Positions 35,139-44,662 are shown, numbered from the stretch's first letter. The stretch is DNA of 64,000 bases from Armatimonadota bacterium (GCA_031081585.1 JAVHLY010000011.1:1-64000); one strand, 5' to 3'. Made by a program: numbers and translations. The notes: a model not told the origin generated them from the letters alone.

Positions 35139-38100
35139 TCAGCCGGCCAGCGCCGGCGCCGTCGGACGGTCGCTCAGGCGCACCGAGAGCACGGTGGAGA
35201 CGCCGGGCTCCTGCATCGTCACCCCGTACAGCACGTCGGCGACCTCCATCGTCCCCTTGTTGTGGGTGATGATGACGATCTGGGTGCGCTCGGCCAGGTC
35301 GCGCAGCAGCGTGGTGAAGCGGCGGGTGTTGGCGTCGTCGAGCGCGGCCTCGACCTCGTCGAAGACGCAGAACGGGCTCGGGTGGACGCGCAGCATGGCG
35401 AACAGCAGGCTGAGCGCCACCAGCACGCGCTCCCCGCCGGAGAGCATCCCCAGCGGCCGCATCGCCTTGCCGGGGAGGCGCACGACCACCTCGAGCCCCG
35501 GCTCGGCGCTCCCCTCCGTCCCCTCTGCCCCCTCGGGGTCTGCGGGCTGCACGAGCTCGAGGCGGGCTTCGCCGCCCTCGAAGAGGCGCACGAAGAGGCG
35601 CCCGAACTCGGCGGAGACCGCCTCGAAGGTCTCCCGGAAGCGCACCCGCAGCACCCCGTCCAGGTGGGCCACCAGGCGCAGGAGGGTGGCGCGCGCTTCG
35701 TGCAGGTCGTCCACCTGCCCTTCGAGCACGGCGATGCGCGCGGCCAGCTGCTCCTGCTCCTCGATGGCCCGCAGGTTCACGGCGCCGAGGGCCGCCACGA
35801 GCCCGCGCAGCGCCTCGAGCCGCCCCTGCGCCTCCTCCCGCGGCAGCGGCAGGCGCACGTCCGCCACCGCCTCCCACGTCGTGCCGAGGTCCTCGCGCAC
35901 GCGGCGCAGGAGCGTCTCCCACTCCGCCGCGGCCTGGGCGGCGCGCACCTCCAGGCGGTGGAGGGCCCCCTCCGCTTCGTGCACCTCCGCTTCGAGCCCC
36001 TTCACAGTCTCCTGGGCGGCCGCCTGGGCGGAGGCCGCCTCCGCCCGCTCCGCCTCGAGCGCCTCGAGGCGCATGCGCAGCGCCTCGGCCCCGGCGACGA
36101 GCTCGTCGCGGCCGCGCTCCACCTCGGCCAGCTCGGCGGCCAGGTCGCGGCTGCTCTCGGCCAGCAGGCCCGCTCCCTCCAGCAGTCTGGCGTGGCGACG
36201 GGCCAGGGTCTCGCGCGCGCGGGTGAAGTCCTCGCGCCGCTGGCGGAGCCCCTCCAGCCGGGCCTCCAGCTCGGCCAGGCGCAGCCGCAGGCGCTCGACG
36301 TGGGCCCGGTCCTGCTCCACCGCCCGCTCCGCCGCGTCCAGGGCCCGCTCTGCCACCGCCAGGGCCTCGGCGGCGGCCGCCGCCTCCTCTCCGGCAGCGG
36401 CGACCTCGTCGGCCAGCGCCGCACGCGTGCGACGCACCTCCTCGACCTGCGCCTGCAGGCCCTGCGCGTCGCTGCGGGCCTCTGCGGCTGCGGAGGGCAG
36501 GTGCGCGCGCTCGCGCCGGACCGCCTCCAGGTGGGCGGCCGCCTCCGCCACCTCCCGCTCCAGCGCCGCCACCTCCTGATCGGCTGCAGAGAGTGCTGCC
36601 GCGGCATCCTCCAGGGCCCGCACGGCGGCCCCGCGCGCGGCTTCCGCATCCGCGTACGCCGCGCGTGCCTGCGCGAGCTCCCGCTCCGCTTCGGCCAGCA
36701 GGTCCTGCCGGCCCAGGAGGTCCCGCCGGCCCGGGACACCCTGCCGGCCCGGGAGGTCCTGCCGGCCCGGCGGCGAGGCGTCGACTGCGGCCCCACCGCT
36801 CACGGTGACGGCCCCGTCGGGCCAGAGGACCTCGCCGGCCACCGTGGCCACGGGACCGGGCCACTGCCGGCGGACGATTCGTGCAGCGTCCAGCGTCTCG
36901 GCGATCAGGGCGTCGCCGAGCAGCGCAGCCACGGCGCGGTCCGCCGGTGGCGGGGCGCTGACGAAGGCCACCGCCGGGCCCAGCAGGCCGGACACCTGAG
37001 GAAGCTCACTGGTGGTCGTCTGAGGGTGCACATCGGCGGACCGAGGGCGCAGATCGGCGAGCGGCAGGAAGGTCGCGTTCACCCCCACGCGGCGTGCGGC
37101 GGCCACGGCGGGCGCGGCGGCGGCGAAGTCGGCGGTCATCAGAGCGAAGAGGCGCGGGCCCAGCACGGCCTCCACCGCCGCCCGCGCCCGGGCGTCCACC
37201 GTCACCTGCTCGGCCAACAGCCCGAGGAGCCCCGCGCGGGTGACCTCGTCCATCGCCTGCAGCAGGGCACGGGCCTCGCCCTCTGCACCGGTCGGGCCCG
37301 CCTCCTGCAGCGCCTGGAGGCGCGACTCCAGGCGCTCCACCGCCACCTCGGCCGCCCGCGACCGGGCCTCCGCGGCCCGCAGCGCCGCCTCCGCCTCTGC
37401 CCGTGCCGCCTCCCGCGCCGCCCGCGCCGTGCGGGCGGCGGCCAGGTACTCCTCCGCGTGATGCAGGCGCTCTGCCGCCGCGCCTTCCGCGTCGGCGGCC
37501 TGCGCCGCCCGCGCTTCGGCCCGCCGGAGCCGCTCCAGGGCCGCCTCGGCCTGGCGCGCGAGCGCCTCCAGGGCGGCGTCCGCCGCCGCCAGCCGCTCAG
37601 CGGCCTGGCGCTGCCGCTGGACCGCCGCCTCACGGCGGGCCTGCGCCTCCTCCACCGCCCGTCGCAGCGCTGGCCGCAGGTCGGGAGCTCCGGGCTCCCC
37701 CGGGGCCAGTACCGACAGCTGCGCCCCGATGGGGTCGCCCGTCATCCCGCCGCCGGGAGTCCCGCCCATCTCCGGCGTACCGGGACGGGAGGAGAGCTGG
37801 GCGCGCAGCGCCTCGGCGGCGCGCTCCGCCTCCCCTCGGGCGTGCTCGAGCGCCGCCAGCGCCTCCTCGACCTGGGCCAGCTCCTCGGCCGCCTGGGCCG
37901 CCTCGGCCCGCAGGCGCGATTCCTCGCGCTGCTGCTCCTCCAGGCGCCGGCGGGCGCGCTCCACGCCCGCGTCTGCCGCCGCGCGGTGTTCCGTCAGCGT
38001 CAACCGCTCCTGCTGCAGCGCCTCCCACTGGCGGGCCAGCACCTCGCGACGGGCGGCCAGCGCCTCGGCCGCCTTGAGCGCCTGCGCCGCGCGGGCGGTG

Positions 38101-38873
38101 ACCTCGTCCAGGCGGGTCCGAGCCGAGGCGACCTGGGCGGCCAGGCGCCGCTGCGCCTGTTGCAGCCGGCGTCCCTCGTCGGCGAGGAGCCCCTGCTCCA
38201 GGGCGGCGATCTCCGCGGTGTAGTCCCGGTACTGCCGCGCCGCCGCGGCCTGCTCGGCCAGGTGGGCGTGCTGTGCCCGCAGCTCCCCGAGCAGGTCGCC
38301 GAGGCGCTGCAGGTGCTGGGCGGCGTGCTCCAGCCGCCGCAGGCTCTCGGCGCGGCGGCGCTTGTAGCGGGCCAGGCCGGCCGCCTCCTCCAGCCACAGG
38401 CGCCGCTCCTGGGGGGAGGCGTTGAGGACGGCGTCCACCTCGCCCTGGCCCACCATGGCGTAGGAGCGCCCGCCCAGCCCCGTCCCCAGGAAGAGCATCT
38501 GGATGTCCCGCAGGCGGCAGGGGACGCGGTTGAGCAGGAACTCGCTCTCCCCGCCCCGGGTGGCGCGGCGCGTGACGCTGATCTCGCTGAAGTCGAGGGG
38601 CAGCGCCCGGTCGGCGTTGTCCAGGGTGAGGGTGACCTCGGCCAGGCCGTGGGCGCGCCGCCCCTCGCTGCCGGCGAAGATGATGTCCTCGGTGCGGGCC
38701 CCGCGCAGCGCCCGCACGTTGGGCTCCCCGAGGGCCCAGCGCACCGCGTCCTGCAGGTTGCTCTTGCCGCTGCCGTTGGGGCCGACGATGGCGGTGATCC
38801 CGGGGGAGAACTCGACCACCGTGCGGTCGGCGAAGGTCTTGAACCCCGCGAGCTCGAGGCGCTTCAGGTACAT
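35139..38873 (-). CDS. smc: Chromosome condensation/segregation ATPase SMC
   Basis: A 1244-residue condensin ATPase. From MYLKRLELAGFKTFADRTVV it has Walker A (VGPNGSGKSN, usually followed by NI or ND; here NL), a long coiled coil (residues about 170-510), a hinge (about 515-660), a second coiled coil and the C-terminal ABC signature LSGGERVLVALSLLFA with Walker B (FCVFDEVEAALDDAN) and the switch THNKGTMEVADVLYGV. Just after the hinge a hexapeptide repeat (GRQDLP-like, four units) is inserted. It lies next to ftsY as usual, but rnc and acpP, normally upstream, are replaced by a glycosyltransferase gene. Confidence 0.95.
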   Translation of the reverse strand: MYLKRLELAGFKTFADRTVVEFSPGITAIVGPNGSGKSNLQDAVRWALGEPNVRALRGARTEDIIFAGSEGRRAHGLAEVTLTLDNADRALPLDFSEISVTRRATRGGESEFLLNRVPCRLRDIQMLFLGTGLGGRSYAMVGQGEVDAVLNASPQERRLWLEEAAGLARYKRRRAESLRRLEHAAQHLQRLGDLLGELRAQHAHLAEQAAAARQYRDYTAEIAALEQGLLADEGRRLQQAQRRLAAQVASARTRLDEVTARAAQALKAAEALAARREVLARQWEALQQERLTLTEHRAAADAGVERARRRLEEQQREESRLRAEAAQAAEELAQVEEALAALEHARGEAERAAEALRAQLSSRPGTPEMGGTPGGGMTGDPIGAQLSVLAPGEPGAPDLRPALRRAVEEAQARREAAVQRQRQAAERLAAADAALEALARQAEAALERLRRAEARAAQAADAEGAAAERLHHAEEYLAAARTARAAREAARAEAEAALRAAEARSRAAEVAVERLESRLQALQEAGPTGAEGEARALLQAMDEVTRAGLLGLLAEQVTVDARARAAVEAVLGPRLFALMTADFAAAAPAVAAARRVGVNATFLPLADLRPRSADVHPQTTTSELPQVSGLLGPAVAFVSAPPPADRAVAALLGDALIAETLDAARIVRRQWPGPVATVAGEVLWPDGAVTVSGGAAVDASPPGRQDLPGRQGVPGRRDLLGRQDLLAEAERELAQARAAYADAEAARGAAVRALEDAAAALSAADQEVAALEREVAEAAAHLEAVRRERAHLPSAAAEARSDAQGLQAQVEEVRRTRAALADEVAAAGEEAAAAAEALAVAERALDAAERAVEQDRAHVERLRLRLAELEARLEGLRQRREDFTRARETLARRHARLLEGAGLLAESSRDLAAELAEVERGRDELVAGAEALRMRLEALEAERAEAASAQAAAQETVKGLEAEVHEAEGALHRLEVRAAQAAAEWETLLRRVREDLGTTWEAVADVRLPLPREEAQGRLEALRGLVAALGAVNLRAIEEQEQLAARIAVLEGQVDDLHEARATLLRLVAHLDGVLRVRFRETFEAVSAEFGRLFVRLFEGGEARLELVQPADPEGAEGTEGSAEPGLEVVVRLPGKAMRPLGMLSGGERVLVALSLLFAMLRVHPSPFCVFDEVEAALDDANTRRFTTLLRDLAERTQIVIITHNKGTMEVADVLYGVTMQEPGVSTVLSVRLSDRPTAPALAG
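36700..36771. repeat. 18-bp tandem repeat in smc
   Basis: Four 18-base units at 36700, 36718, 36736 and 36754, identical at most positions (core CCTGCCGGCCC). In the SMC frame they encode repeats of the type GRQDLP/GRQGVP/GRRDLL/GRQDLL at the hinge-coiled-coil junction. In-frame length preserves the protein. Confidence 0.9.
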
Positions 38874-38965
38874 CCCGGCCTCCTCCTCGCCCGCCCGCGC
38901 TTGTCGGCCCGGCGGGGCGGGCGCCCCTGCTGCGACGGCGGCCGCCGCTCCTGTGGAGCGGCGAC

Positions 38966-40156
38966 CTAGGAACGGTGGGGCGCGTCGACGCGCGTGCGCC
39001 TCAGGACCTCCTCGTAGAGCGCCGCCAGCCGGGCGGCCACGGCCGGCGTGGCATAGGCCCGCGCGGCCTCCCGCGCGCGGGCCCCCATCTGCGCGCGCCG
39101 CTCGGGGTCGGCCAGCAGGCCCCGCACGGCCGCGGCCAGCGCCGCGGGGTCGGGCTCCACCACGAGCCCGGTCACCCCGTACGTCACCACCTCGGGGGCG
39201 CCGCCGCGCGCGACCGCCACGACCGGCGTACCCGCGGCCATCGCCTCCACCAGCACGAGGCCCTGCGTCTCGGTCTGGGACGCAAAGACGAAGAGGTCGG
39301 CCGCGGCCATCGCCGCCAGGGCCTCCTCGTGCGGCAGGGCGCCGGTGAAGCGGACGCGCCCGCCCAGCGCCAGGTCGGCAGCCAGCGCCTCGAGCCCGCC
39401 CCGGCTGGGGCCGTCGCCGACAATGAGCAGATACGCCTCCTGCCCGTCGACAACCTGCCGGAAGGCGCGCAGCACCTGCTCCACCGACTTCTCCGGGGCC
39501 AGCCGGCTGACGGTGACGAGGAGCGGGGCCCAGCCTGGGGCGAGCCGCGCCCGTGCCGCCGCCCGGTCGATGGCGCCGATGGCCTCCACGTCCACCCCGG
39601 ACGACGGCATCACGGTGACCGGCGTCCCGACGCCCTGGGCGCGGAGGAGGTCGGCCACGTAGCGCGACGGGGCGATGATGTGGTGGCAGCGCCGGGCGAA
39701 GGCCGCCGTGTAGCGCAGCACGAGGCGGCGGCTGAGCGCCGGGTGCACCCACGGCACGTAGTGGACGTACTCGTGGTAGAGGGTGTGGTGGGTGAAGACG
39801 ACCGGCGCGCGCAGCCGCCGCGCCACCCCCAGCGCCAGCCGGCCGACGATGAAGGGCGAGTGCGCGTGCACCACCGCCACCCCGGCGGCGGCCAGGGTCC
39901 GGGCCACCCGCCGGCGGGCCGGCAGGGCCAGGGGGAAGTCCGGCTGCCCCGGCGGCAGGAAGGACGGCAACCGCAGCACGTCCGGCTCGGTGTCGGTGTG
40001 GCCGGGGTAGCGCGGGGCCACCACGAGGACGCGGTGACCGGTGGCCCGCAAGGCGGCGGTGAGCGAGCGCACGGCGTGCACGACCCCGCTCACGCGTGGG
40101 ACGTAGGACTCCGTGACCATGGCCACGGTGAGGCGGTGCGGAGGGGCGGCGGACAC
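38966..40156 (-). CDS. Family 4 glycosyltransferase
   Basis: A 396-residue GT-B enzyme of the GT4 type. The N-terminal domain shows MVTESYVPRVSGVVHAVRSL, HAHSPFIVGRLALG and FTHHTLYHEYVHYVPW. The C-terminal domain has the nucleotide-sugar motif RLAPEKSVEQVLRAF, VGDGPSRGGLEALA and the E-x7-E motif TETQGLVLVEAMAAGTPVVA. It resembles diacylglycerol glucosyl- or mannosyltransferases that make glycolipids, but substrate cannot be fixed from sequence. It sits upstream of smc without an obvious functional link. Confidence 0.85.
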   Translation of the reverse strand: MSAAPPHRLTVAMVTESYVPRVSGVVHAVRSLTAALRATGHRVLVVAPRYPGHTDTEPDVLRLPSFLPPGQPDFPLALPARRRVARTLAAAGVAVVHAHSPFIVGRLALGVARRLRAPVVFTHHTLYHEYVHYVPWVHPALSRRLVLRYTAAFARRCHHIIAPSRYVADLLRAQGVGTPVTVMPSSGVDVEAIGAIDRAAARARLAPGWAPLLVTVSRLAPEKSVEQVLRAFRQVVDGQEAYLLIVGDGPSRGGLEALAADLALGGRVRFTGALPHEEALAAMAAADLFVFASQTETQGLVLVEAMAAGTPVVAVARGGAPEVVTYGVTGLVVEPDPAALAAAVRGLLADPERRAQMGARAREAARAYATPAVAARLAALYEEVLRRTRVDAPHRS

Positions 40157-40415
40157 GGCGGATGCGATCGGGACGCTCCTCTCAGGATCCGGCGCTGTGT
40201 GAATCCGGCCCTGCTAGGTTCGGGGGCGGGCCGGCCGCTCCCTGGCCGCTGCGGTTCCCCGACCGCTGTGCGCGGCTCCAGCCAGGCGCGGCCACAGGCA
40301 GCTGCGGCACCACCTCCGCCTCCATCCGACGCATCCGCGGATCCGTCGAAGGGCAGAAGGGATGGCCGGCACGCCCGGGAAAAGCTAACCTCGGCTTCCC
40401 CAATCAGAGTCGAGG

Positions 40416-40742
40416 GTGGCGATGGCGCGGCCGGAGATCCTGCGCCGGATCTGGCGCTGGTACTGGGCGTTGCTCCTGGCGAACGCACTCGACCTGCTCT
40501 TCACCTACACGGCGGTCGAGCGCGGCGTCGAGGAGGCCAACGTCCTGCTGCGGCCCATCCTGCTCACCCCCTGGCCGGCCGTGGCCAAGTTCACGGCGCT
40601 CGGCCTGCTGGCCGGTGGGCTGCTCCTGCTGGTCTGGCAGGGCGGCCGGGCGGGGCGCGTGCTGGTGATGGTGCGGGCCACAGCGCTCGTCTACCTGCTG
40701 GTCGTCGGCTTCCACCTCCTGGGCCTGCTCCTCACGACGTAG
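40416..40742 (+). CDS. Small DUF5658-like membrane protein
   Basis: A 108-residue protein with three or four hydrophobic segments (YWALLLANALDLLFTYTAV, AVAKFTALGLLAGGLLLLVW, ATALVYLLVVGFHLLGLLL). The pattern of a D-x4-T in the first helix, EANVLLRPIL in the loop and a lysine starting the next helix matches DUF5658. Function unknown. Start is a GTG with an ATG two codons later. It is followed one base later by the oxidoreductase gene, so the two are likely co-transcribed. The 259-base region upstream shows no clear promoter. Confidence 0.7.
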   Translation: MAMARPEILRRIWRWYWALLLANALDLLFTYTAVERGVEEANVLLRPILLTPWPAVAKFTALGLLAGGLLLLVWQGGRAGRVLVMVRATALVYLLVVGFHLLGLLLTT

Positions 40743-40743
40743 C

Positions 40744-41727
40744 GTGACCCTGCGCTGGGGCATCCTCAGCACCGCACGCATCGGGGTGCGCCGGGTGATC
40801 CCGGCCATTCTGCGCACCCCGCGCTGCGCCGTCGTGGCCGTGGCCAGCCGCGACCCGACCCGGGCCCGCGAGGTGGCCGACCGCTTCGCCATCCCCCGGG
40901 TCCACGCCGGCTACCAGGCCCTCCTCGACGACCCCGAGGTGGACGCTGTCTACAACCCGCTCCCCAACAGCCTCCACGCCCCCTGGACGACCCGGGCCCT
41001 CGACGCCGGCAAGCACGTCCTGTGCGAGAAGCCGCTCGCCCTCGACGCCCGGGAGGCCCAGGCGATGGCCGACGCGGCGCGGACAGCGAGACGGGTCCTG
41101 CTGGAGGCCTTCATGTACCGCTTCCACCCGCAGGTGGAGCGGATGGTCGCGCTGGTGCGCGAGGGCGCCGTCGGCCGGCCGTGGCTGGTGCGGGCGGCCT
41201 TCACCTTCACCGTGCACAGCCCCGACGACATCCGGCTGCGCGCCGACCTGGGCGGCGGCGGGCTCATGGACGTGGGGTGCTACGGGGTGAACGCGAGCCG
41301 CCTAGTGCTGGGCGAGCCGGTGTGGGCCCGGGCGGCGGCGCAGGTGGAGGGCGACGTGGACGTGCGCCTGGCCGCCCTGCTGGGCTTCCCGGGTGGCGCG
41401 GCGGCCCAGGTGGACTGCGGGCTGCGCGCACCCTACCGCCAGAGTGTGGAGGTCGTCGGGGAGGAGGGCACGATCACGCTGGCGCGCCCCTTCCAGCCGG
41501 AAGAAGAGCCCACGGTGGTCCACCTGCGCCGAGGCGACGAGGGGATGCCCATCGAGATTTCGGGGACCAACCAGTACGTGCGCATGGTCGAGCACTTCAC
41601 CGCCTGCGCGCTCGACGGCCTTCCCCCGCGCTTCCCTCCGGAGGAGGCCGTCCAGAACATGCGGGCGATCGACCTGATCCGTGCAGCGGCGGGGCTGGGA
41701 GCGCCGGGACGCGGCCCGGCGCCGTGA
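40744..41727 (+). CDS. Gfo/Idh/MocA-family NAD(P)-dependent oxidoreductase
   Basis: A 327-residue dehydrogenase. N-terminal Rossmann fold (LRWGILSTARIGVRRVIPAI, AVVAVASRDPTRAREVADRF) is followed by the family motif EKPLALDAREAQAM with the catalytic-type lysine, and the C-terminal alpha/beta domain (GGGLMDVGCYGVNASRLVLG). These act on sugars, inositols or related polyols; the nearest-looking group is the D-xylose/1,5-anhydrofructose-type dehydrogenases, a loose guess. Starts at a GTG one base after the DUF5658-like stop. Confidence 0.88.
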   Translation: MTLRWGILSTARIGVRRVIPAILRTPRCAVVAVASRDPTRAREVADRFAIPRVHAGYQALLDDPEVDAVYNPLPNSLHAPWTTRALDAGKHVLCEKPLALDAREAQAMADAARTARRVLLEAFMYRFHPQVERMVALVREGAVGRPWLVRAAFTFTVHSPDDIRLRADLGGGGLMDVGCYGVNASRLVLGEPVWARAAAQVEGDVDVRLAALLGFPGGAAAQVDCGLRAPYRQSVEVVGEEGTITLARPFQPEEEPTVVHLRRGDEGMPIEISGTNQYVRMVEHFTACALDGLPPRFPPEEAVQNMRAIDLIRAAAGLGAPGRGPAP

Positions 41728-41801
41728 GACTCCCGCTGCGGGCGGTCGCCAGTCCCCCGCGGCCAGCTGGATAGGAGGTAACGGCCGACCGTAGTGGCGC
41801 G

Positions 41802-42182
41802 CTATCGGTCAGGGAACTGGTGGTGGACCGAGCCGAGGGCCGCCTGGACCGACTCGTAGATGGGCATGAGCTCGACTACGCCGGCGATCTCCAGGATGCG
41901 CCGGGCCGACTCGCCGCGCGGGGCGACGACCATCAGGCGCTGCCGGGTAGTGGCCAGCCGCTCGGCAAAGCGCAGGAGCGCGTGCACGCCCTTGCTGTCG
42001 AAGTAGGCCGTCCCGGCCAGCGAGACGATGACGCCGTGGCGGTCGGTGCGGGCGGCCCGCTCCAGGACTCGCTCGAACTCCCGCACGTTGGTCAGGTCGA
42101 GGTCGCCGCGCACCTCCACCAGGGGAATCCCCTCGACGAACGTGCTGGTAAACCCTCCCTGCACGGCGGGCATCCCGCTCAC
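41802..42182 (-). CDS. STAS-domain anti-sigma factor antagonist
   Basis: A 126-residue SpoIIAA/RsbV-like protein. LVEVRGDLDLTNVREFERVL, then GVIVSLAGTAYFDSKGVHALLRF carries the phosphorylatable serine (DSKG), and RILEIAGVVELMPIYESVQAAL ends the fold. When unphosphorylated such proteins bind an anti-sigma kinase and free the sigma factor. The gene follows the phosphatase/kinase protein after 49 bases, so they form a partner-switching module. No sigma factor is encoded nearby. Confidence 0.9.
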   Translation of the reverse strand: MSGMPAVQGGFTSTFVEGIPLVEVRGDLDLTNVREFERVLERAARTDRHGVIVSLAGTAYFDSKGVHALLRFAERLATTRQRLMVVAPRGESARRILEIAGVVELMPIYESVQAALGSVHHQFPDR

Positions 42183-42231
42183 CCCCTGCGCGGTCTTCCA
42201 CCCCTCCAGGTACCTTCCGACCCTCCCTCCG

Positions 42232-44082
42232 TCAAGGGTCCGCAGGACGGGCGCCCGCGCCCGTGAGCGCGATGTCGACCCGCACCGTCGTGCCGGTCTC
42301 CCCCCGCTCGATGGTGACGCGGTCCGCCAGTGCCCGCATCAAGGCAAGCCCCCGACCGCGGCCCTCCTCGCGGGGCGTGCGCCATCGCCCCACGTCCCGC
42401 ACCTCCACGGTCAAGAGCCCCTCGGCCAGGGACGCACGCAGGTGGATGGGCCCGCCCGCCGGGCCGTAGGCGTGCTCGATGATGTTGCTCACCGCCTCCG
42501 AGACGGCCACCTGCACCCCCAACATCTGCCGCCGGTCCAGCCCGGCCTCGGCGGCCAGCCGGCTGACGGCCTGCCGGGCGATGCGGACGGCGGACGGCTT
42601 GGCCGGGAGGGTGAGGCGGAGGCCGTCGAGGACGATGGGCTGCACGCGCAGGACGACCACCGCGACGTCGTCGCGCGCCTCCTCGTGACGGAGGAGGGCG
42701 TGCTGGATGGCCGCAGCGGCCTGCCCGCCGGGTGCGCGCGCCTGGTCGCCGACCACCCCCATCAGCCGCCGCAGCCCCTCGGTGAGGTTGCGCGTGGCCT
42801 CCACCAGCCCGTCAGTGTAGAGCACGAGGAGCTCCCCGGGGGCGAGCGTCACCGTGGTGTCGGCGTACCCCTCCGCGCACCAGATGCCGAGCGGCGGTCC
42901 CCCGTGCGGGAGGACCTCGACGCGGCCGTCTGGCCGCCCGAGCAGCGGGGGAGGATGGCCGGCCGTGGCATAGGTGAAGGCCAGGGTCACGGGGTCGAAG
43001 ATCGCGAAGATGGCCGAGGCCATCTCCTCCTGTCCATCGAGCTGCAGGAGGTGGCTGACCCGGTTGAGCACCGCAGCGGGAGAGGCCCCCTCCAACGCCG
43101 CGACGCGCAGGGCCGGGCGCACCTGCCCCATGGCCACCGCGGCGCGGAGCCCGCGGCCGGCGACGTCCCCCAGGGAGAGGGCGAGGCGCCCGTCCGGGAG
43201 GCGGAAGGCGTCGTACCAGTCTCCGCCCACCTCGGCCTCGCGGGTGGCCGGACGGTAGGAGGCGGAGAGCTCCACGCCGGGGACGATGGGCAGGTCCCGC
43301 GGGAGCGAGGCCCGCTGCATCGTCGCCGCGATGCGGTGCTCGCGGGCGAAGAGCGCGGCCTGCTCCACGGCAGCGGCGCACTGCCTGGCCAGGATCTCGA
43401 ACGGCGGCAGGTCGGCCTCGCCGTAGTGGCGTCCCGACCCCGCGGCGGCGAAGACCAGCGCCCCCAGGACTCGCTCGCGGCCCAGCAGGGGGAGGATCAC
43501 GCCCGAGGTGAGGCCGAACGCGCGCAGCGCCGCCAGGTGCGCCTCGTCCAGGGCGACGGCGCGCAGGACCGCCTCGCCGACGGACGGCAGGACGACGGGG
43601 CGCGCCGTGCGGATCGCCTCCGCCACCGGGTGCACTCCCGGCAGGGCGTCCAGGGGGATGGTGGTCTGGAGGGCGCGCGCCAGCCGTCGGTGCGCCGGAT
43701 CGGCGTAGGCGCCGGCCACGGGGCGCAGGGTGCCCCGCTCCCCCAGGCGGTAGGCGACGGCGATGTCCGCCAGCGCGGGGACGGCGGTCCGTACCAGGCG
43801 CCGCAACGCCTCGACCGGGTGACGGGCTTCGGCGATGAGCGCGCCGGCGCGCGCGACCAGCGTCAGTCGGGCCTGCGCGGCCTCCGCCACGTCGCGCGCG
43901 GCCTCCGCCATGCCGCGCCCGGCCTCCGCCTCCTGCAGCCCCTGATCCGCGCTCCCGTGCGGCCCGGCGGGCGGACGGCCGGGCGCTGCGGGCTGCGGCG
44001 CTCCCGGGCGGCCCGCGTCGCCCGGGTCTCGGGCCGGGAGGCCCGTCGGAGCGTCCCGGCCGGGATCGGCGCGGGTCGTCAC
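42232..44082 (-). CDS. GAF-SpoIIE phosphatase-HATPase regulator in one chain
   Basis: A 616-residue protein. Residues 1-60 are low complexity; 75-250 a GAF sensor domain; 260-465 a PP2C/SpoIIE phosphatase (VELSASYRPATREAEVGGDWYDAF, LSLGDVAGRGLRAAVAM, LVLYTDGLVEA, RDDVAVVVLRV); 480-610 an RsbW-type histidine-kinase-like ATPase (LGVQVAVSEAVSNIIEHAYG, DVGRWRTPREEGRGRGLALM). Phosphatase and kinase activities toward the STAS protein encoded downstream would thus be on one polypeptide. The GAF ligand is unknown. No membrane segment is visible, so it is cytoplasmic. Confidence 0.88.
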   Translation of the reverse strand: MTTRADPGRDAPTGLPARDPGDAGRPGAPQPAAPGRPPAGPHGSADQGLQEAEAGRGMAEAARDVAEAAQARLTLVARAGALIAEARHPVEALRRLVRTAVPALADIAVAYRLGERGTLRPVAGAYADPAHRRLARALQTTIPLDALPGVHPVAEAIRTARPVVLPSVGEAVLRAVALDEAHLAALRAFGLTSGVILPLLGRERVLGALVFAAAGSGRHYGEADLPPFEILARQCAAAVEQAALFAREHRIAATMQRASLPRDLPIVPGVELSASYRPATREAEVGGDWYDAFRLPDGRLALSLGDVAGRGLRAAVAMGQVRPALRVAALEGASPAAVLNRVSHLLQLDGQEEMASAIFAIFDPVTLAFTYATAGHPPPLLGRPDGRVEVLPHGGPPLGIWCAEGYADTTVTLAPGELLVLYTDGLVEATRNLTEGLRRLMGVVGDQARAPGGQAAAAIQHALLRHEEARDDVAVVVLRVQPIVLDGLRLTLPAKPSAVRIARQAVSRLAAEAGLDRRQMLGVQVAVSEAVSNIIEHAYGPAGGPIHLRASLAEGLLTVEVRDVGRWRTPREEGRGRGLALMRALADRVTIERGETGTTVRVDIALTGAGARPADP

Positions 44083-44107
44083 GTCCCGGGTGCAGCGGCG
44101 GGGCCGG

Positions 44108-44620
44108 TCACCGCGGGCGGAAGACGCCGACCGCCTGGGCCGTCAGCCCGTTCTGCGTCGCGCCGACGAAGACCACGAGCCCGCGCGGGTCCCAGCGCAC
44201 CTCGGCGGGCTGCGGCCCGGCGCTGCTGGTGTACACCCCGAAGGTGCGCAGGAAGTCGGCGAGCGGGCCGCCGGCCTTGTGTCCGCCCGGCTCGGTGGTG
44301 AAGCGCGGGTCGTCGGTCAGCACCATCACCACGGTGCCCGGCGTGTCCAGGCCGATCCGCTGGTACCGGTCCAGGACGCAGACCCCCACGCTCGCCTCGG
44401 GGTTGCAGAACCCGTGCACGTCCGCCGCTTCCAGCGGCTCGACGCGGCCGTACTGGTCCATCAGGGGGCGGGCCTGATCGATCGGCATGCCCACCTGGAA
44501 CGGTCCGATGGCCTGACCGGGGAGGATGGTGCTCGGCGCCTGGGCGGCGACGGGCAGCCACGCGGGCGCGGCCAGGACGACGGCGACGGGGGCCAGGAGG
44601 ACGAGCAGGGGGATGCGCAT
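44108..44620 (-). CDS. Secreted protein of unknown function
   Basis: A 170-residue protein with a cleavable signal peptide (LLVLLAPVAVVLAAPAWLPVAAQA, residues about 4-27). The mature part has two cysteines (FCNPEASVGVCVLDRY), possibly a disulfide, and the repeated pattern IGPFQVGMPIDQARPLMDQYG, which recalls small periplasmic lipoproteins with a GMs..evr motif. I do not recognise the family firmly. It lies 25 bases before the phosphatase gene and may share its transcript. The 35-bp repeats are upstream. Confidence 0.65.
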   Translation of the reverse strand: MRIPLLVLLAPVAVVLAAPAWLPVAAQAPSTILPGQAIGPFQVGMPIDQARPLMDQYGRVEPLEAADVHGFCNPEASVGVCVLDRYQRIGLDTPGTVVMVLTDDPRFTTEPGGHKAGGPLADFLRTFGVYTSSAGPQPAEVRWDPRGLVVFVGATQNGLTAQAVGVFRPR

Positions 44621-44662
44621 GGGCGGGCTCCTCTCTCCGGGTCATCAGGCCGACCCAGTGGG

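Noticed and set aside
34914-38969. 1351-residue plus-strand open frame
   Set aside because: Antisense to smc; repetitive Leu/Gln/Arg translation typical of reversed coiled-coil coding sequence.
40300-40400. Short palindrome ATCCGCGGAT near 40330 as an operator
   Set aside because: Imperfect beyond ten bases and common by chance at this GC content.
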